Positions 7,999 to 17,673 of a stretch of 64,000 bases of DNA are shown one piece after another. A program made the translations under genes and the position numbers. Under the pieces are notes generated by a model. It worked only from the letters and a program-made list of their open reading frames with translations. It did no database searches and was not told where the DNA came from. The stretch is from Paraburkholderia eburnea (GTDB lineage Bacteria; Pseudomonadota; Gammaproteobacteria; Burkholderiales; Burkholderiaceae). The DNA lies in NCBI RefSeq assembly GCF_002917095.1, contig NZ_PQGA01000002.1, forward strand, positions 434,001 through 498,000. Direction: 5' to 3'. Positions within the stretch are counted from its first letter, which is position 1. Every line of letters begins with the position of its first letter.

Positions 7999-8793
7999 AT
8001 GCACTCCCGCTTTGACCGTTTCCGGACCACCGCACTGGCCAGCCAGTTGGAGGCGCTGATCGACACACCGCAGCGCTATGTCGAATACGCCGTGCTCTCG
8101 CGCGTGGGCGTGGCCGCCGTTTCGGCCGTCATAGACGAAATCGCCCTGAAATTCCCGGAAGTCGAGCAGGATCACACCGCGCGGCAGTTCTGCGGCGCGA
8201 TGGTGGCGGAGGTGATGCGGCGTCACGGACACGAGGTCGCGCAGGCGCGCGGGCGCGTGGGCGGCGCGCTCTTCAGCTATGGGGCGGTCTTCAGCGCCCA
8301 GCCGGTGAGCTTGCCGTTCGCCGATGTGATCGACGCGCTTGCGGGAATGCCCGAGCGTTTTGATGCGCTCGTCGCCCGCGTGCCGCACGCGCTCTGGTCG
8401 CGCCGCCCGCAAGGCACCGGCTTTTCGCTGCTGGAACACGCGTGCCATTTGCGCGATCTCGACGCCGTGTTCGCCGCGCGTTTCAGTGCGGTGCGCAAGG
8501 CCGATCTGCCGTTGATCGAATCGGTGAACGGCACGACGATCGCCGAGGAACGCAACTATATGGCGCAGGATCTTGCGGCGGCGCGCGACGAATTCGCCAT
8601 CAACCGGCAGCGGCTATGCGCGTCGCTCAAGCGGCTCACGCCTGGGCAACTGGCGCGCTGCGGGCTGCGCGACGGGGTGCGCCGCATGACGCTGGAGGAA
8701 TTGGTGCGCGAATTGCTCGATCACGACAAGACGCACGCGCTCGAACTCGAAGAACTCGAACACGAACTGCAGGCACTCGCCGAGCAAGCATAA
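7999..8793 (+). CDS. DinB superfamily protein with an N-terminal extension
   Basis: 264 residues. Roughly residues 105-260 look like a DinB/YfiT four-helix bundle, with metal-ligand histidines in LLEHACHLRDLD and LLDHDKTHALELEE. The family includes metal-dependent thiol transferases and stress proteins. Roughly the first 95 residues are a separate segment with ARQFCGAMVAEVMRRHGHE and GRVGGALFSYGAVFS, which resembles small stand-alone proteins of unknown function; I infer a fusion. The start ATG follows ATAAGGAC. A strong palindrome sits just upstream. No substrate can be assigned. Confidence 0.72.
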   Translation: MHSRFDRFRTTALASQLEALIDTPQRYVEYAVLSRVGVAAVSAVIDEIALKFPEVEQDHTARQFCGAMVAEVMRRHGHEVAQARGRVGGALFSYGAVFSAQPVSLPFADVIDALAGMPERFDALVARVPHALWSRRPQGTGFSLLEHACHLRDLDAVFAARFSAVRKADLPLIESVNGTTIAEERNYMAQDLAAARDEFAINRQRLCASLKRLTPGQLARCGLRDGVRRMTLEELVRELLDHDKTHALELEELEHELQALAEQA

Positions 8794-8819
8794 ACGCCCT
8801 TGAAAACAAGGGGAAAACC

Positions 8820-9785
8820 TCAGCGCCGCGCGGCTTCCGCTTCCAGATAAAGCTCGCGCAGCGCCTGGCCGAACACGCCGTCCACTTCGCGCAGCACGCC
8901 TGCGCGCGTGAACAGGGCGATGGGCGGCAGCGTCCAGTCGAAGGTGTACGGCACGATCGCCACGCCCGCGATATGCACGAGTTCCTCGGCGATATCGGCG
9001 GGCACGATGGAAACGGCGTTCTCGTTCGCCGCGATCATCTCGCCGATCAGGCGCGACGTGTAGCTCTCCATGATCGGCACCGGCGGCACCACGCCCGCGT
9101 GCAGGAAGAGATCGGCAATCTGCTCGCGGATCGGCGTATTGGGCGCGCCCAGAATCCAGTCGAGTTCCGCGAGTTTTTGCCAGTTCGCCTTGCTGCGCCC
9201 GAGTCGCGCCGCGAGGCGCCGGCTCGCGATCAGCCGTGGCGTCTGCTGATACAGCACCTCGAAGCGCAATTGCGTGACGTCCACCGTGGCCGACGCGCGC
9301 CCGATCACAATATCGAGCGTATGGTCGCGCAGTTGCGGCAGCAGCGCGTCGCTAGTGCCTTCGTGGATCGTCATGGTGACGCGTTGCGGCAGGCGCGACT
9401 GCGCCAGGCGAATCGCCGTGGCCAGCGTGCGCCCCGAAATGAACGGAATCACGCCCACGTGCAGGCGCGTGGCATGGCCGGCGACCACGGCTTCGATATC
9501 GCGCGCGAGGTGGTCGAGATCGTGCAGCATCGCCTGGGCGCGCGTGAGCACCACATTGCCGAGCGGCGTGGGCGTCATGCCGCGCGGCGAGCGCTCGAAT
9601 AGCGGCGCGCCGAACATGCTTTCCATTTCGGCGAGCGCGTTGGTCACGGCCGGCTGGCTCGTGGCCATATGTTCGGCCACGCGCGTGAGAGAGCCGTGCT
9701 GGCGAATCTGCAGCAGCAGCACCAGATGACGCATTTTGAGGCGCGAAAGGAGGCGCCGGGTGACTTCTTCGATACTGAACGACAC
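8820..9785 (-). CDS. LysR family transcriptional regulator
   Basis: 321 residues. The N-terminal helix-turn-helix reads HGSLTRVAEHMATSQPAVTNALAEME, followed by the usual FGAPLFERSPRGMTPTPLG linker and a periplasmic-binding-like effector domain. The closest feel is to the GbpR/CbhR branch, whose members start with a short LLSRLKMRHL helix. That favours the GTG at 9785 over the internal ATG at 9734, although no strong SD is visible. It is divergent from maeB across 246 bp. Control of maeB is possible but unproven. Confidence 0.88.
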   Translation of the reverse strand: MSFSIEEVTRRLLSRLKMRHLVLLLQIRQHGSLTRVAEHMATSQPAVTNALAEMESMFGAPLFERSPRGMTPTPLGNVVLTRAQAMLHDLDHLARDIEAVVAGHATRLHVGVIPFISGRTLATAIRLAQSRLPQRVTMTIHEGTSDALLPQLRDHTLDIVIGRASATVDVTQLRFEVLYQQTPRLIASRRLAARLGRSKANWQKLAELDWILGAPNTPIREQIADLFLHAGVVPPVPIMESYTSRLIGEMIAANENAVSIVPADIAEELVHIAGVAIVPYTFDWTLPPIALFTRAGVLREVDGVFGQALRELYLEAEAARR

Positions 9786-10031
9786 GATCCGCTTATCCGG
9801 GAGACCCGCTGGGTGAGGCTGGGATGCCGGGGACGCCCGCGCCGCCCGCCGGGGCAGCGCCGTGGCGGCGCTGGGGCGGGAACCGGGACGGGAATCGGGG
9901 AGGCATCATGAAAAAATAATGGCCCCATACTAAATCAAAATGGCCAGCTTATGACGGCTCACTAGAATCGCCTCATTCGAACATGACCGCCGCGCCGTCC
10001 GTGCGCGGGGCCCATCATCAGAGTGAGGAAC

Positions 10032-12317
10032 ATGAACAAGACCGATCGCCAGGCCGCCCTCGAGTATCACGAATTCCCCACCCCGGGCAAGATCTCGGTG
10101 ACGGCGAGCAAGCCGCTCGTCACCCAGCGCGATCTCGCGCTCGCCTATACGCCGGGCGTGGCGGTGGCCTGCGAGGAGATCGTCACCGATCCGCAGAACT
10201 CGTTCCGCTACACGGCGCGCGGCAATCTGGTCGGCGTGATCACCAACGGCACGGCCGTGCTCGGTCTGGGCAACATCGGCGCGCTGGCGTCGAAGCCGGT
10301 CATGGAAGGCAAGGCGGTCCTGTTCAAGAAGTTCGCCGGCATCGACGTGTTCGACATCGAAGTCACGGAAAGCGATCCGGACAAGCTCGTCGATATCATC
10401 GCGAGCCTCGAAGCCACCTTCGGCGGCATCAATCTGGAAGACATCAAGGCGCCGGACTGCTTCACGGTCGAGCGCAAGCTGCGCGAGCGCATGAAGATTC
10501 CGGTCTTCCACGACGATCAGCACGGCACGGCGATCACCGTTTCGGCGGCCTTCCTCAATGGTCTGAAGGTGATCGGCAAGGACATCACCAAGGTCAAGGT
10601 CGTGACCTCGGGCGCGGGCGCGGCGGCGCTGGCCTGTCTGGACCTGATGGTCGATCTGGGCCTGCCGCTCAGGAACATCTGGGTGACGGACATCGACGGC
10701 GTGGTCTATCAAGGCCGCACGACGCTGATGGATCCGGACAAGGAACGCTTCGCGCAGGATACGTCCGCGCGCTCGCTTGGCGAAGTGATCGAAGGCGCGG
10801 ACGTGTTCCTCGGTCTGTCGGCCGGCGGCGTGCTGAAGGCCGAGATGGTCAAGAAGATGGCCGACAAGCCGCTGATTCTGGCGCTCGCGAACCCGACGCC
10901 GGAAATCTTCCCGGAAGTCGCGCTCGAAGCGCGCCCGGATGCGGTGCTGGCCACGGGCCGTTCGGACTTCCCGAACCAGGTCAACAACGTGCTGTGCTTC
11001 CCGTACATTTTCCGCGGCGCACTCGATGTGGGCGCAACGACCATCACGCGCCGCATGGAAATCGCGGCCGTGCACGCCATTGCCGGTCTCGCGGAAGAAG
11101 AACTCAACGACTCGGTCGCGGCGGCTTATGGCGCGTACGATCTGCGCTTTGGCCCGAAGTACCTGATTCCGAAGCCGTTCGATTCGCGCCTGATCGTGCG
11201 TATCGCGCCGGCGGTGGCCAAGGCCGCCATGGAAGACGGCGTGGCGACGCGTCCGATCGACGACTTCGCCGCCTACACGAACGAGCTGCAACAGTTCGTC
11301 TACCACTCGGGCGCGTTCATGAAGCCGATCTTCGCGGCCGCCAAGCAGTTCGTGCGTGACGGCGCCAAATCGCGCATCGTGTTCGCGGAAGGCGAGGAAG
11401 AGCGCGTGCTGCGCGCGGTGCAGGTGATCGTCGACGAAAAGCTCGCACGTCCGATCCTGATCGGCCGTCCCGAAGTGCTGCTGGCGCGCATCGAGAAGTT
11501 CGGCCTGCGCCTGAAGCTGGGCGAAGATGTCGAAGTCACCAATCCTGAGTACGACGAACGATTCCACCAGTACTGGACCACATATTGGGAACTGCGTTGC
11601 CGCGATGGCATTTCGAAGGAAATGGCGCGCGTGGAAATGCGCCGTCGTCTCACGCTGATCGGCGCGATGATGGTGCGCCTGGGCGACGCCGACGGCATGG
11701 TGTGCGGCACGGTCGGTGCGTACCACGACCACCTGCGCTTCGTCGACGAAGCCATCGGCATGCAGCGCAACGCGAAAACCTACGCAGCGATGAACATCCT
11801 GCTGCTGGACAAGCGCACGGTCGCCATCGTCGATACGCACATCAACGATAACCCGAACGCCGAGCAGATCGCCGAATTCACGCTGGCGGCCGCACGTCAG
11901 ATGGAATGGCTCAATCTGCAACCGAAGGTGGCGCTGCTGTCGCGCTCGAACTTCGGCTCGGGCAGCTCGGCCTCGGGCACGAAGATGCGCGAAGTGCTCA
12001 AGCTCGTGACCGAACAGGCGCCGGACCTGGAAATCGACGGCGAAATGCACGGCGATTGCGCGCTCGACGAAGCGCTGCGCCAGCGCATCCTGCCGCATTC
12101 GCGTCTGCAAGGCTCGGCGAATCTGCTGGTGTGCCCGAACGTGGACTCGGGCAACATCGCCTACAACCTGCTCAAGACGGGCGCGGGCAGCAACGTGGCG
12201 GTGGGACCGTTCCTGCTGGGCGTGAACGCGCCGGTGAACATTCTCACGTCGAGCTCGACGGTGCGACGCATCATCAACATGGCGGCGCTCACGGTGCTCC
12301 AGGCTAATCGCGACTAA
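10032..12317 (+). CDS. maeB: NADP-dependent malic enzyme MaeB
   Basis: About 761 residues, the full length of MaeB. The first ~430 residues form the malic enzyme ([26 protein letters not shown]-like DVFDIEV region, [10 protein letters not shown] substrate/metal site, [18 protein letters not shown] fold). The C-terminal ~330 residues are the phosphotransacetylase-like domain ([31 protein letters not shown]). The enzyme converts malate to pyruvate and CO2 with NADP, linking the TCA cycle to gluconeogenesis and NADPH supply. The C-terminal domain in homologues is regulatory. The ATG at 10032 follows GTGAGGAAC. A strong terminator follows. Confidence 0.95.
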   Translation: MNKTDRQAALEYHEFPTPGKISVTASKPLVTQRDLALAYTPGVAVACEEIVTDPQNSFRYTARGNLVGVITNGTAVLGLGNIGALASKPVMEGKAVLFKKFAGIDVFDIEVTESDPDKLVDIIASLEATFGGINLEDIKAPDCFTVERKLRERMKIPVFHDDQHGTAITVSAAFLNGLKVIGKDITKVKVVTSGAGAAALACLDLMVDLGLPLRNIWVTDIDGVVYQGRTTLMDPDKERFAQDTSARSLGEVIEGADVFLGLSAGGVLKAEMVKKMADKPLILALANPTPEIFPEVALEARPDAVLATGRSDFPNQVNNVLCFPYIFRGALDVGATTITRRMEIAAVHAIAGLAEEELNDSVAAAYGAYDLRFGPKYLIPKPFDSRLIVRIAPAVAKAAMEDGVATRPIDDFAAYTNELQQFVYHSGAFMKPIFAAAKQFVRDGAKSRIVFAEGEEERVLRAVQVIVDEKLARPILIGRPEVLLARIEKFGLRLKLGEDVEVTNPEYDERFHQYWTTYWELRCRDGISKEMARVEMRRRLTLIGAMMVRLGDADGMVCGTVGAYHDHLRFVDEAIGMQRNAKTYAAMNILLLDKRTVAIVDTHINDNPNAEQIAEFTLAAARQMEWLNLQPKVALLSRSNFGSGSSASGTKMREVLKLVTEQAPDLEIDGEMHGDCALDEALRQRILPHSRLQGSANLLVCPNVDSGNIAYNLLKTGAGSNVAVGPFLLGVNAPVNILTSSSTVRRIINMAALTVLQANRD

Positions 12318-12347
12318 GACAGCATAAAGCCAGGATATACCCGAAGT

Positions 12348-12382
12348 AAAAGGCGGCGACCCGAAAGGGCGCCGCCTTTTTT
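12348..12382 (+). terminator. Terminator of maeB
   Basis: Stem AGGCGGCG / CGCCGCCT, flanked by A and T runs so that pairing can extend, ending in six Ts. It lies about 30 bp after the maeB stop. Confidence 0.9.
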
Positions 12383-12442
12383 GCGTCTGCAACTGGCAGC
12401 GCCGCACCGCGATCCACTTTTGTTATCGCCCCATGCGCCAAT

Positions 12443-12460
12443 CGGATTGTCCGGCTATCG
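12443..12460 (+). promoter_or_regulatory. Candidate binding site for the rhamnose LysR regulator (site A)
   Basis: CGGATTGTCCGGCTATCG, 54 bp upstream of the first rhamnose catabolic gene. The same sequence with only the central three bases changed recurs at 18699-18716 before the second operon. In both places a TATATT- or ATTATA-like -10 hexamer lies 8-9 bp downstream on the plus strand, so the site occupies the -35 region as expected for an activator. A further palindrome, ATTGGT-G-ACCAAT, lies at 12473-12485. Confidence 0.55.
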
Positions 12461-12513
12461 CAGCCTGCCTATATTGGTGACCAATGCTCAAGTCCAATAT
12501 CAGGAGACACCGC

Positions 12514-13371
12514 ATGAAGCTGGTCCGCTGGGGCGGTAAGGGTAGGGAAAAACCGGGCGTGCTCGACCGCGAAGGCCGCGTGCGCGACCTCTCGGCCGTA
12601 CTGCCCGATCTCGCGGGCGAGGCGCTGGGCGCGGCGTCGCTCGATCGACTCGGCGCGCTCGATCTGGCGCAACTGCCGCTCGTGCCCGCCGACGCGCGCC
12701 TGGGGCCTTGCGTCGGCCAGGTGGGCAAGATCGTCTGCGTGGGGCTGAACTACTCGGACCACGCGGCTGAATCCAATATGCCGGTGCCCGCCGAACCTGT
12801 ACTGTTCTTCAAGGCCACCAGTTCACTTAGCGGTCCTCATGACGATGTCGTGATCCCGCCCGGCGCGCAAAAAGTCGATTGGGAAGTCGAACTGGGCGTC
12901 GTGATCGGCAAGGCAGCGCGCTACGTGTCGCGTGAACGCGCGCTCGACCATGTGGCGGGCTATTGCATCGTCAACGATGTGTCCGAGCGCGCCTGGCAGA
13001 TCGAGCGCGGCGGTCAGTGGGACAAGGGCAAGAGCGCCGATACCTTCGCGCCACTTGGGCCGTGGCTCGTCACGCGCGACGAGATCGCCGATCCGCAGGC
13101 GCTCGACATGTGGCTCGAAGTCGACGGCAAGCGCTATCAGCAGGGCAATACGCGCACGATGATCTTCGACGTGGCCACTTGCGTGTCCTACATCAGCCAT
13201 TTCATGAGCCTGCAACCCGGCGACGTGATTTCGACGGGCACGCCGCCTGGCGTCGGCATGGGGCAGAAGCCGCAGCCCGTCTATCTGCGGGCGGGACAGA
13301 CCATGCGCCTGTCCGTGGCGGGGCTGGGCGAACAACAACAGCGTGCCGTCGCTCCGACGGTCGATGCATGA
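12514..13371 (+). CDS. 2,4-diketo-3-deoxy-L-rhamnonate hydrolase (FAH family)
   Basis: 285-residue fumarylacetoacetate-hydrolase-fold protein. Visible are KIVCVGLNYSDHAAES, the metal-ligand glutamates in DWEVELGVVIG, GYCIVNDVSERAWQ and ISTGTPPGVGMG near the C-terminus. In the diketo-hydrolase route for L-rhamnose (LRA6 in Sphingomonas), and the related L-fucose route, such an enzyme splits the 2,4-diketo-3-deoxy acid into pyruvate and L-lactate. The neighbouring rhamnonate dehydratase and rhamnose dehydrogenase point to the rhamnose substrate. The start ATG follows CAGGAGACACCGC. It is first in a five-gene rightward operon. Confidence 0.86.
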   Translation: MKLVRWGGKGREKPGVLDREGRVRDLSAVLPDLAGEALGAASLDRLGALDLAQLPLVPADARLGPCVGQVGKIVCVGLNYSDHAAESNMPVPAEPVLFFKATSSLSGPHDDVVIPPGAQKVDWEVELGVVIGKAARYVSRERALDHVAGYCIVNDVSERAWQIERGGQWDKGKSADTFAPLGPWLVTRDEIADPQALDMWLEVDGKRYQQGNTRTMIFDVATCVSYISHFMSLQPGDVISTGTPPGVGMGQKPQPVYLRAGQTMRLSVAGLGEQQQRAVAPTVDA

Positions 13372-13384
13372 GGAGACGGCCAAC

Positions 13385-14137
13385 ATGAACCAGCTTGATC
13401 TCAAGAATCGTGTGATGGTGGTGACGGGCGGCGCGCGTGGCCTCGGCTACGCGGTCGCGCAGCGCGCGCTGTGCTCGGGCGCGGCGGTGGCGTTGTGGGA
13501 CATCGACGCCGATCGGCTGGAACGCTCGCGCGCCGAACTCTCCGAACTCGGCAGCGTGTCGGCCGTGAAGGTCGAATTGACCGACGAAGCCTCGGTCGAA
13601 GACGCCGCGCAGCGCACGGTGGCAACGCACGGCGCGATTCACGCACTCGTCAATAGCGCGGGCATCACGGGCGGCAACGGTCTCACGTGGGAATTACCCG
13701 TGGAGACGTGGCGCCGGGTGATCGAGGTGAATCTGATCGGCAGCTATCTGACCTGTCGCGCGGTCGTGCCGCAGATGATTGCGCAGGGCTATGGGCGCAT
13801 CGTCAATATCGCTTCGGTGGCCGGCAAGGAAGGCAATCCCAATGCTTCGCACTACAGCGCATCGAAGGCGGGCTTGATTGGCCTCACCAAGTCGCTCGGC
13901 AAGGAACTGGCCACGAAAAACGTGCTCGTGAACGCGGTCACGCCGGCGGCGGCGAAAACCGAGATCTTCGACTCCATGTCGCAGCAGCATATCGACTACA
14001 TGCTCGCGAAGATCCCGATGAACCGCTTCCTGATGCCGGACGAAGCGGCCGCGATGATCGTCTGGCTCTCGTCGGAGGATTGCGCGTTCAGTACCGGCGC
14101 TGTGTTCGATCTTTCGGGCGGGCGCGCGACGTACTAA
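13385..14137 (+). CDS. SDR, probable 2-keto-3-deoxy-L-rhamnonate 4-dehydrogenase
   Basis: 250-residue classical SDR: TGGARGLGYAVA nucleotide site, NSAGITGG, NIASVAGKEG catalytic serine, HYSASKAGLIG Tyr/Lys. By position between the diketo-acid hydrolase (13 bp upstream) and the carrier and dehydratase genes it should be the LRA5-type enzyme oxidising 2-keto-3-deoxy-L-rhamnonate to the 2,4-diketo acid with NAD. The start ATG follows GAGGAGACGGCCAAC. The SDR family is certain; the exact substrate is inferred from context. Confidence 0.88.
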   Translation: MNQLDLKNRVMVVTGGARGLGYAVAQRALCSGAAVALWDIDADRLERSRAELSELGSVSAVKVELTDEASVEDAAQRTVATHGAIHALVNSAGITGGNGLTWELPVETWRRVIEVNLIGSYLTCRAVVPQMIAQGYGRIVNIASVAGKEGNPNASHYSASKAGLIGLTKSLGKELATKNVLVNAVTPAAAKTEIFDSMSQQHIDYMLAKIPMNRFLMPDEAAAMIVWLSSEDCAFSTGAVFDLSGGRATY

Positions 14138-14236
14138 TCGAGGCGTTTCGATTCGATGCGCCAGCCAGGCGCACGGCGAGAGAAAAAGGGCGGCCGCAGC
14201 GCGGACCGCTCTGCAAGGGATCGACAGGAGACATCG

Positions 14237-15598
14237 ATGCCGGACGAAGCGTCACCTTCGCAATTGTCACAACCGCAGCAGGCGTTGCAGCGCGCGGGCA
14301 GCAAGGCCATGCGGCGTCTGTTGCCGTTCCTGCTGCTCATGTACGTGCTCGCGTTTCTGGACCGGGCGAACATTGGTTTCGCGCAAAAGGCGCTGCAACA
14401 CGATACGGGGTTGTCCGATGCCGCGTTTGCTTTCGGCGCGGGCGTCTTTTTCCTGGGCTATGCAGTGTTCGAGGTGCCGAGCAATCTGTTGCTCCATCGC
14501 GTCGGCGCGCGGCTCTGGATGTGCCGGATCATGGTGACGTGGGGGCTGATTTCCGCCGCGATGGCGTGGGTGCATTCGCCCGCATCGTTTTATACACTGC
14601 GTTTTTTGCTGGGCGTGGCCGAAGCGGGTTTCTTCCCGGGCATCATCTTTTACCTTACGCAGTGGTTTCCGCAATCGGCGCGGGCGCGCGCGATTGGCGT
14701 GTTCTACTTTGGCGCGCCGCTGGCTTTCATCTTCGGCGGCCCATTGTCGGGACTGCTTATCGATATGCATGGCGTGGGCGGTCTCGCGGGCTGGCAATGG
14801 CTCTTTCTCGTCGAAGGCGCGCTGGCGTCGCTGGTGGGCGTCTGGGCCTTCTGGTATCTGACCGACCGTCCCGAGCACGCCCATTGGCTCGACGCCGATG
14901 AGCGACGCGCGCTGACTGCCGCGCTGCTCGTCGATGCTGGCGAGGCCGCCGCGCACGGCGCGCGTAATGCGTTTGCGGCTTTGGTCGACCGCCGCGTGCT
15001 GGCGTATGCCGCGATCTACGCGCTGATCCAGATGAGCGTCTATGGCGTGATTTTCTTTTTGCCGCAACAGGTGGCGTCGCTCGCGGGCGCGGCCGTGGGG
15101 CTGAAGGTCGGGCTGCTGGCGGCGGTGCCGTGGGTGTGTGCGCTTGCGCTGACATGGCTTGTGCCGCGCCGCGCCGACCGCATGGGCAGTCATCGCGTAT
15201 GGACGGTTGGCCTGCTCGTGCTGTCTGGACTGGGCATCGCGATGTCCGGCATGGCCGGCGATCTGGGCGTACCCATCGTCGCCATGATCGGCCTGTGCTG
15301 CGCGGCCAGCGGCTTTATCGCGGCGCAACCGCTGTTCTGGACCTTTCCGGCGCGCGATCTTGCGGGCGCGGCGTCAGCGAGCGGCATCGCGTTGATCAAC
15401 GCGCTCGGTGGCCTGGGCGGCTTTCTTGCACCGCTGCTGCGCGCCGCCGCCGATCGACATTTCGGCTCGCACGCGGCAGGCCTTGAATTGCTGGGCTTTG
15501 CGAGCCTCGCGGCTGCGGCACTTGTTTTCATCGTCGTGCCGCGCGGTGGTGGGCCTCGCGCCAACGTATTCGCGCAGCCCACTGGCAGCGCGCATTGA
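14237..15598 (+). CDS. MFS transporter, ACS-like family (probable L-rhamnonate/rhamnose carrier)
   Basis: 453 residues, 12 helices. Anion:cation-symporter marks include LMYVLAFLDRANIGFAQKAL in helix 1 and GVAEAGFFPGIIFYLTQWFP in helix 4-5. This family mostly carries sugar acids and other organic anions, so L-rhamnonate is as likely a substrate as rhamnose itself. E. coli places a similar gene, rhmT, next to rhamnonate dehydratase. The start ATG follows CAGGAGACATCG. It is third gene of the catabolic operon. Confidence 0.85.
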   Translation: MPDEASPSQLSQPQQALQRAGSKAMRRLLPFLLLMYVLAFLDRANIGFAQKALQHDTGLSDAAFAFGAGVFFLGYAVFEVPSNLLLHRVGARLWMCRIMVTWGLISAAMAWVHSPASFYTLRFLLGVAEAGFFPGIIFYLTQWFPQSARARAIGVFYFGAPLAFIFGGPLSGLLIDMHGVGGLAGWQWLFLVEGALASLVGVWAFWYLTDRPEHAHWLDADERRALTAALLVDAGEAAAHGARNAFAALVDRRVLAYAAIYALIQMSVYGVIFFLPQQVASLAGAAVGLKVGLLAAVPWVCALALTWLVPRRADRMGSHRVWTVGLLVLSGLGIAMSGMAGDLGVPIVAMIGLCCAASGFIAAQPLFWTFPARDLAGAASASGIALINALGGLGGFLAPLLRAAADRHFGSHAAGLELLGFASLAAAALVFIVVPRGGGPRANVFAQPTGSAH

Positions 15599-15658
15599 AT
15601 CGCATACCTGATTAATTGACCTGGCGTCAAGCACCCTCACTCTCAGGAGCAAGCATCC

Positions 15659-16837
15659 ATGGCCATGCCTACCATCAAACACGTTCGCGCTTTCACGGTG
15701 CGCGGCGGCGGCGCGGATTATCACGATCAGGCCGACGGACACTGGATCGACAATCATATTTCGACGCCGATGGCACGCTATCCCGAGTATCGCCAGAGCC
15801 GCCGCTCGTTTGGCATCGACGTGCTGGGCACCCTCGTTGTCGAGGTGGAAGCGAGCGATGGCACCGTGGGCTTCGCGGTCACGACGGGCGGCGAGATTGG
15901 CGCGTTCATCGTCGAAAAGCATCTCGCTCGCTTTCTTGAGGGCCAGCGCGTGACGGATCTGGAAAAGATCTGGGACCAGATGTATTACTCCACGCTTTAC
16001 TACGGCCGCAAGGGCGTGGTGCTCAATACGATTTCGGGCGTGGATCTGGCGCTCTGGGATCTGCTCGGCAAGCTGCGCGAGGAGCCGGTCTATCAACTGC
16101 TGGGCGGTCCGGTGCGTGACGAACTCGTGTTCTATGCGACCGGCGCGCGACCCGACCTCGCAAAGGAGATGGGCTTTATCGGCGGCAAGCTGCCTTTGCT
16201 GCACGGTCCCGCCGAAGGTGAGGAGGGCCTCAGAAAGAACATCGAAACGCTCGCCACGATGCGCGAGCGCGTGGGCGACGACTTCTGGCTCATGTATGAC
16301 TGCTGGATGAGTCTGGACGTGCGCTACGCCACGCGTCTGGCCGAAGCCGCGCACGAATACGGTCTCAAGTGGATCGAGGAATGCCTGCCGCCCGACGACT
16401 ATTGGGGCTATGCCGAACTGCGACGCAACGTGCCGCGCGGCATGATGGTTTCGACGGGCGAGCACGAGGCCACGCGCTGGGGCTTTCGCATGCTGCTGGA
16501 AATGGGCTGCTGCGATCTGATCCAGCCCGATGTGAACTGGTGCGGCGGCATGACGGAGCTCATCAAGATTTCCGCGCTTGCCGACGCGCACAACACGCTG
16601 GTGGTGCCGCACGGATCGTCCGTGTACAGCTATCACTTCGTGGTTACGCGCCACAACTCGCCGTTCGCCGAGTTTCTGATGATGGCGCCCAAGGCCGATC
16701 AGGTGGTGCCGATGTTCACACCGTTGTTGCTGGACGAACCGGTGCCGGTGAAAGGCCGCATGAAGGTGCCGGACCGGCCGGGCTTCGGCGTGCGGCTGAA
16801 TCCGGATTGCAAGCTTTCGCGTCCCTACCAACATTAA
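15659..16837 (+). CDS. rhmD: L-rhamnonate dehydratase
   Basis: 392 residues of the enolase superfamily, closely resembling E. coli RhmD/YfaW along the chain. Examples are [18 protein letters not shown] near the N-terminus, [20 protein letters not shown], the metal ligands in [10 protein letters not shown] and [26 protein letters not shown], and the active-site histidine in [14 protein letters not shown]. It dehydrates L-rhamnonate to 2-keto-3-deoxy-L-rhamnonate. The ATG at 15659 has CAGGAG 9 bp upstream; a second in-frame ATG follows two codons later. This gene fixes the substrate of the whole cluster as L-rhamnose. Confidence 0.94.
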   Translation: MAMPTIKHVRAFTVRGGGADYHDQADGHWIDNHISTPMARYPEYRQSRRSFGIDVLGTLVVEVEASDGTVGFAVTTGGEIGAFIVEKHLARFLEGQRVTDLEKIWDQMYYSTLYYGRKGVVLNTISGVDLALWDLLGKLREEPVYQLLGGPVRDELVFYATGARPDLAKEMGFIGGKLPLLHGPAEGEEGLRKNIETLATMRERVGDDFWLMYDCWMSLDVRYATRLAEAAHEYGLKWIEECLPPDDYWGYAELRRNVPRGMMVSTGEHEATRWGFRMLLEMGCCDLIQPDVNWCGGMTELIKISALADAHNTLVVPHGSSVYSYHFVVTRHNSPFAEFLMMAPKADQVVPMFTPLLLDEPVPVKGRMKVPDRPGFGVRLNPDCKLSRPYQH

Positions 16838-16868
16838 GCCCGATCGACATCGCTCAGGAGGAAGCATC

Positions 16869-17651
16869 GTGCTGCTCAAGGACAAGGTGGTGATCGTCAC
16901 CGGCGGCTCGCGCGGCATCGGGCGCGCCATTGCGGTTGCGAGCGCGCGCGAAGGCGCGGACGTCGCGATCAACTACTGGGGCGATAACGACGCCTCGTAT
17001 GGCCGCCGCTCGGCGATTGGCGAAGTGCTCGACGAGATCGAGCGGCTCGGGCGTCGCGCGATTGCCGTCGAAGGCAACGTGGCGGCTCCGCAAACGGGCG
17101 TCGATCTCGTGCGCCAGACCGTCGAGCATTTCGGGCACGTCGACGTGCTGGCGAGCAACGCGGGCATCTGTCCGTTCCATTCGTTCCTGGACATGCCGCC
17201 GGCCGTGCTCGAACGCACCATCGGCGTGAATCTGAACGGCGCGTTCTATGTCACGCAGGCCGTGGCGCGGCAGATGAAGGAGCAGGGCACGGGCGGAGCG
17301 ATCGTCGCGACCAGTTCGATCAGCGCGCTCGTCGGCGGCGGCATGCAGACGCACTACACGCCCACCAAGGCCGGCGTGCATTCGCTGATGCAGTCGTGCG
17401 CGATTGCGTTGGGGCCGTACGGGATCCGCTGCAATTCGGTGATGCCGGGCACCATCGCCACCGATCTGAACGCCGAAGACCTCGCGGACGAAGAAAAGCG
17501 CGCGTACTTCGAAAAACGCATTCCGCTCGGGCGACTGGGCGCGCCGGAAGACGTGGCCGACTGCGTGGTATTTCTCGCTTCGGATCGGGCGCGTTATGTG
17601 ACGGGCGCAGCGCTGCTGGTGGACGGCGGCTTGTTCGTCAACCTGCAATAG
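16869..17651 (+). CDS. L-rhamnose 1-dehydrogenase (SDR family)
   Basis: 260-residue SDR very like the Azotobacter/Sphingomonas L-rhamnose 1-dehydrogenases. It starts MLLKDKVVIVTGGSRGIGRA, has NAGICPFHSFLDMP, TSSISALVGGGMQTHYTPTKAG with the Ser/Tyr/Lys triad, and ends in the family tail GAALLVDGGLFVNLQ. It oxidises L-rhamnose to L-rhamnono-lactone, the first step of the non-phosphorylating route. The GTG start follows AGGAGGAAGCATC. It is last gene of its operon and is convergent with the LysR gene, with a 22-bp gap and no obvious terminator. Confidence 0.93.
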   Translation: MLLKDKVVIVTGGSRGIGRAIAVASAREGADVAINYWGDNDASYGRRSAIGEVLDEIERLGRRAIAVEGNVAAPQTGVDLVRQTVEHFGHVDVLASNAGICPFHSFLDMPPAVLERTIGVNLNGAFYVTQAVARQMKEQGTGGAIVATSSISALVGGGMQTHYTPTKAGVHSLMQSCAIALGPYGIRCNSVMPGTIATDLNAEDLADEEKRAYFEKRIPLGRLGAPEDVADCVVFLASDRARYVTGAALLVDGGLFVNLQ

Positions 17652-17673
17652 CAGGCAATGGATCGATAAGGAC

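Noticed and set aside
9930..12407. 825-codon minus-strand frame opposite maeB
   Set aside because: Pure shadow of maeB: composition is His/Arg/Glu-rich and no motif is present, whereas the plus strand gives intact MaeB.
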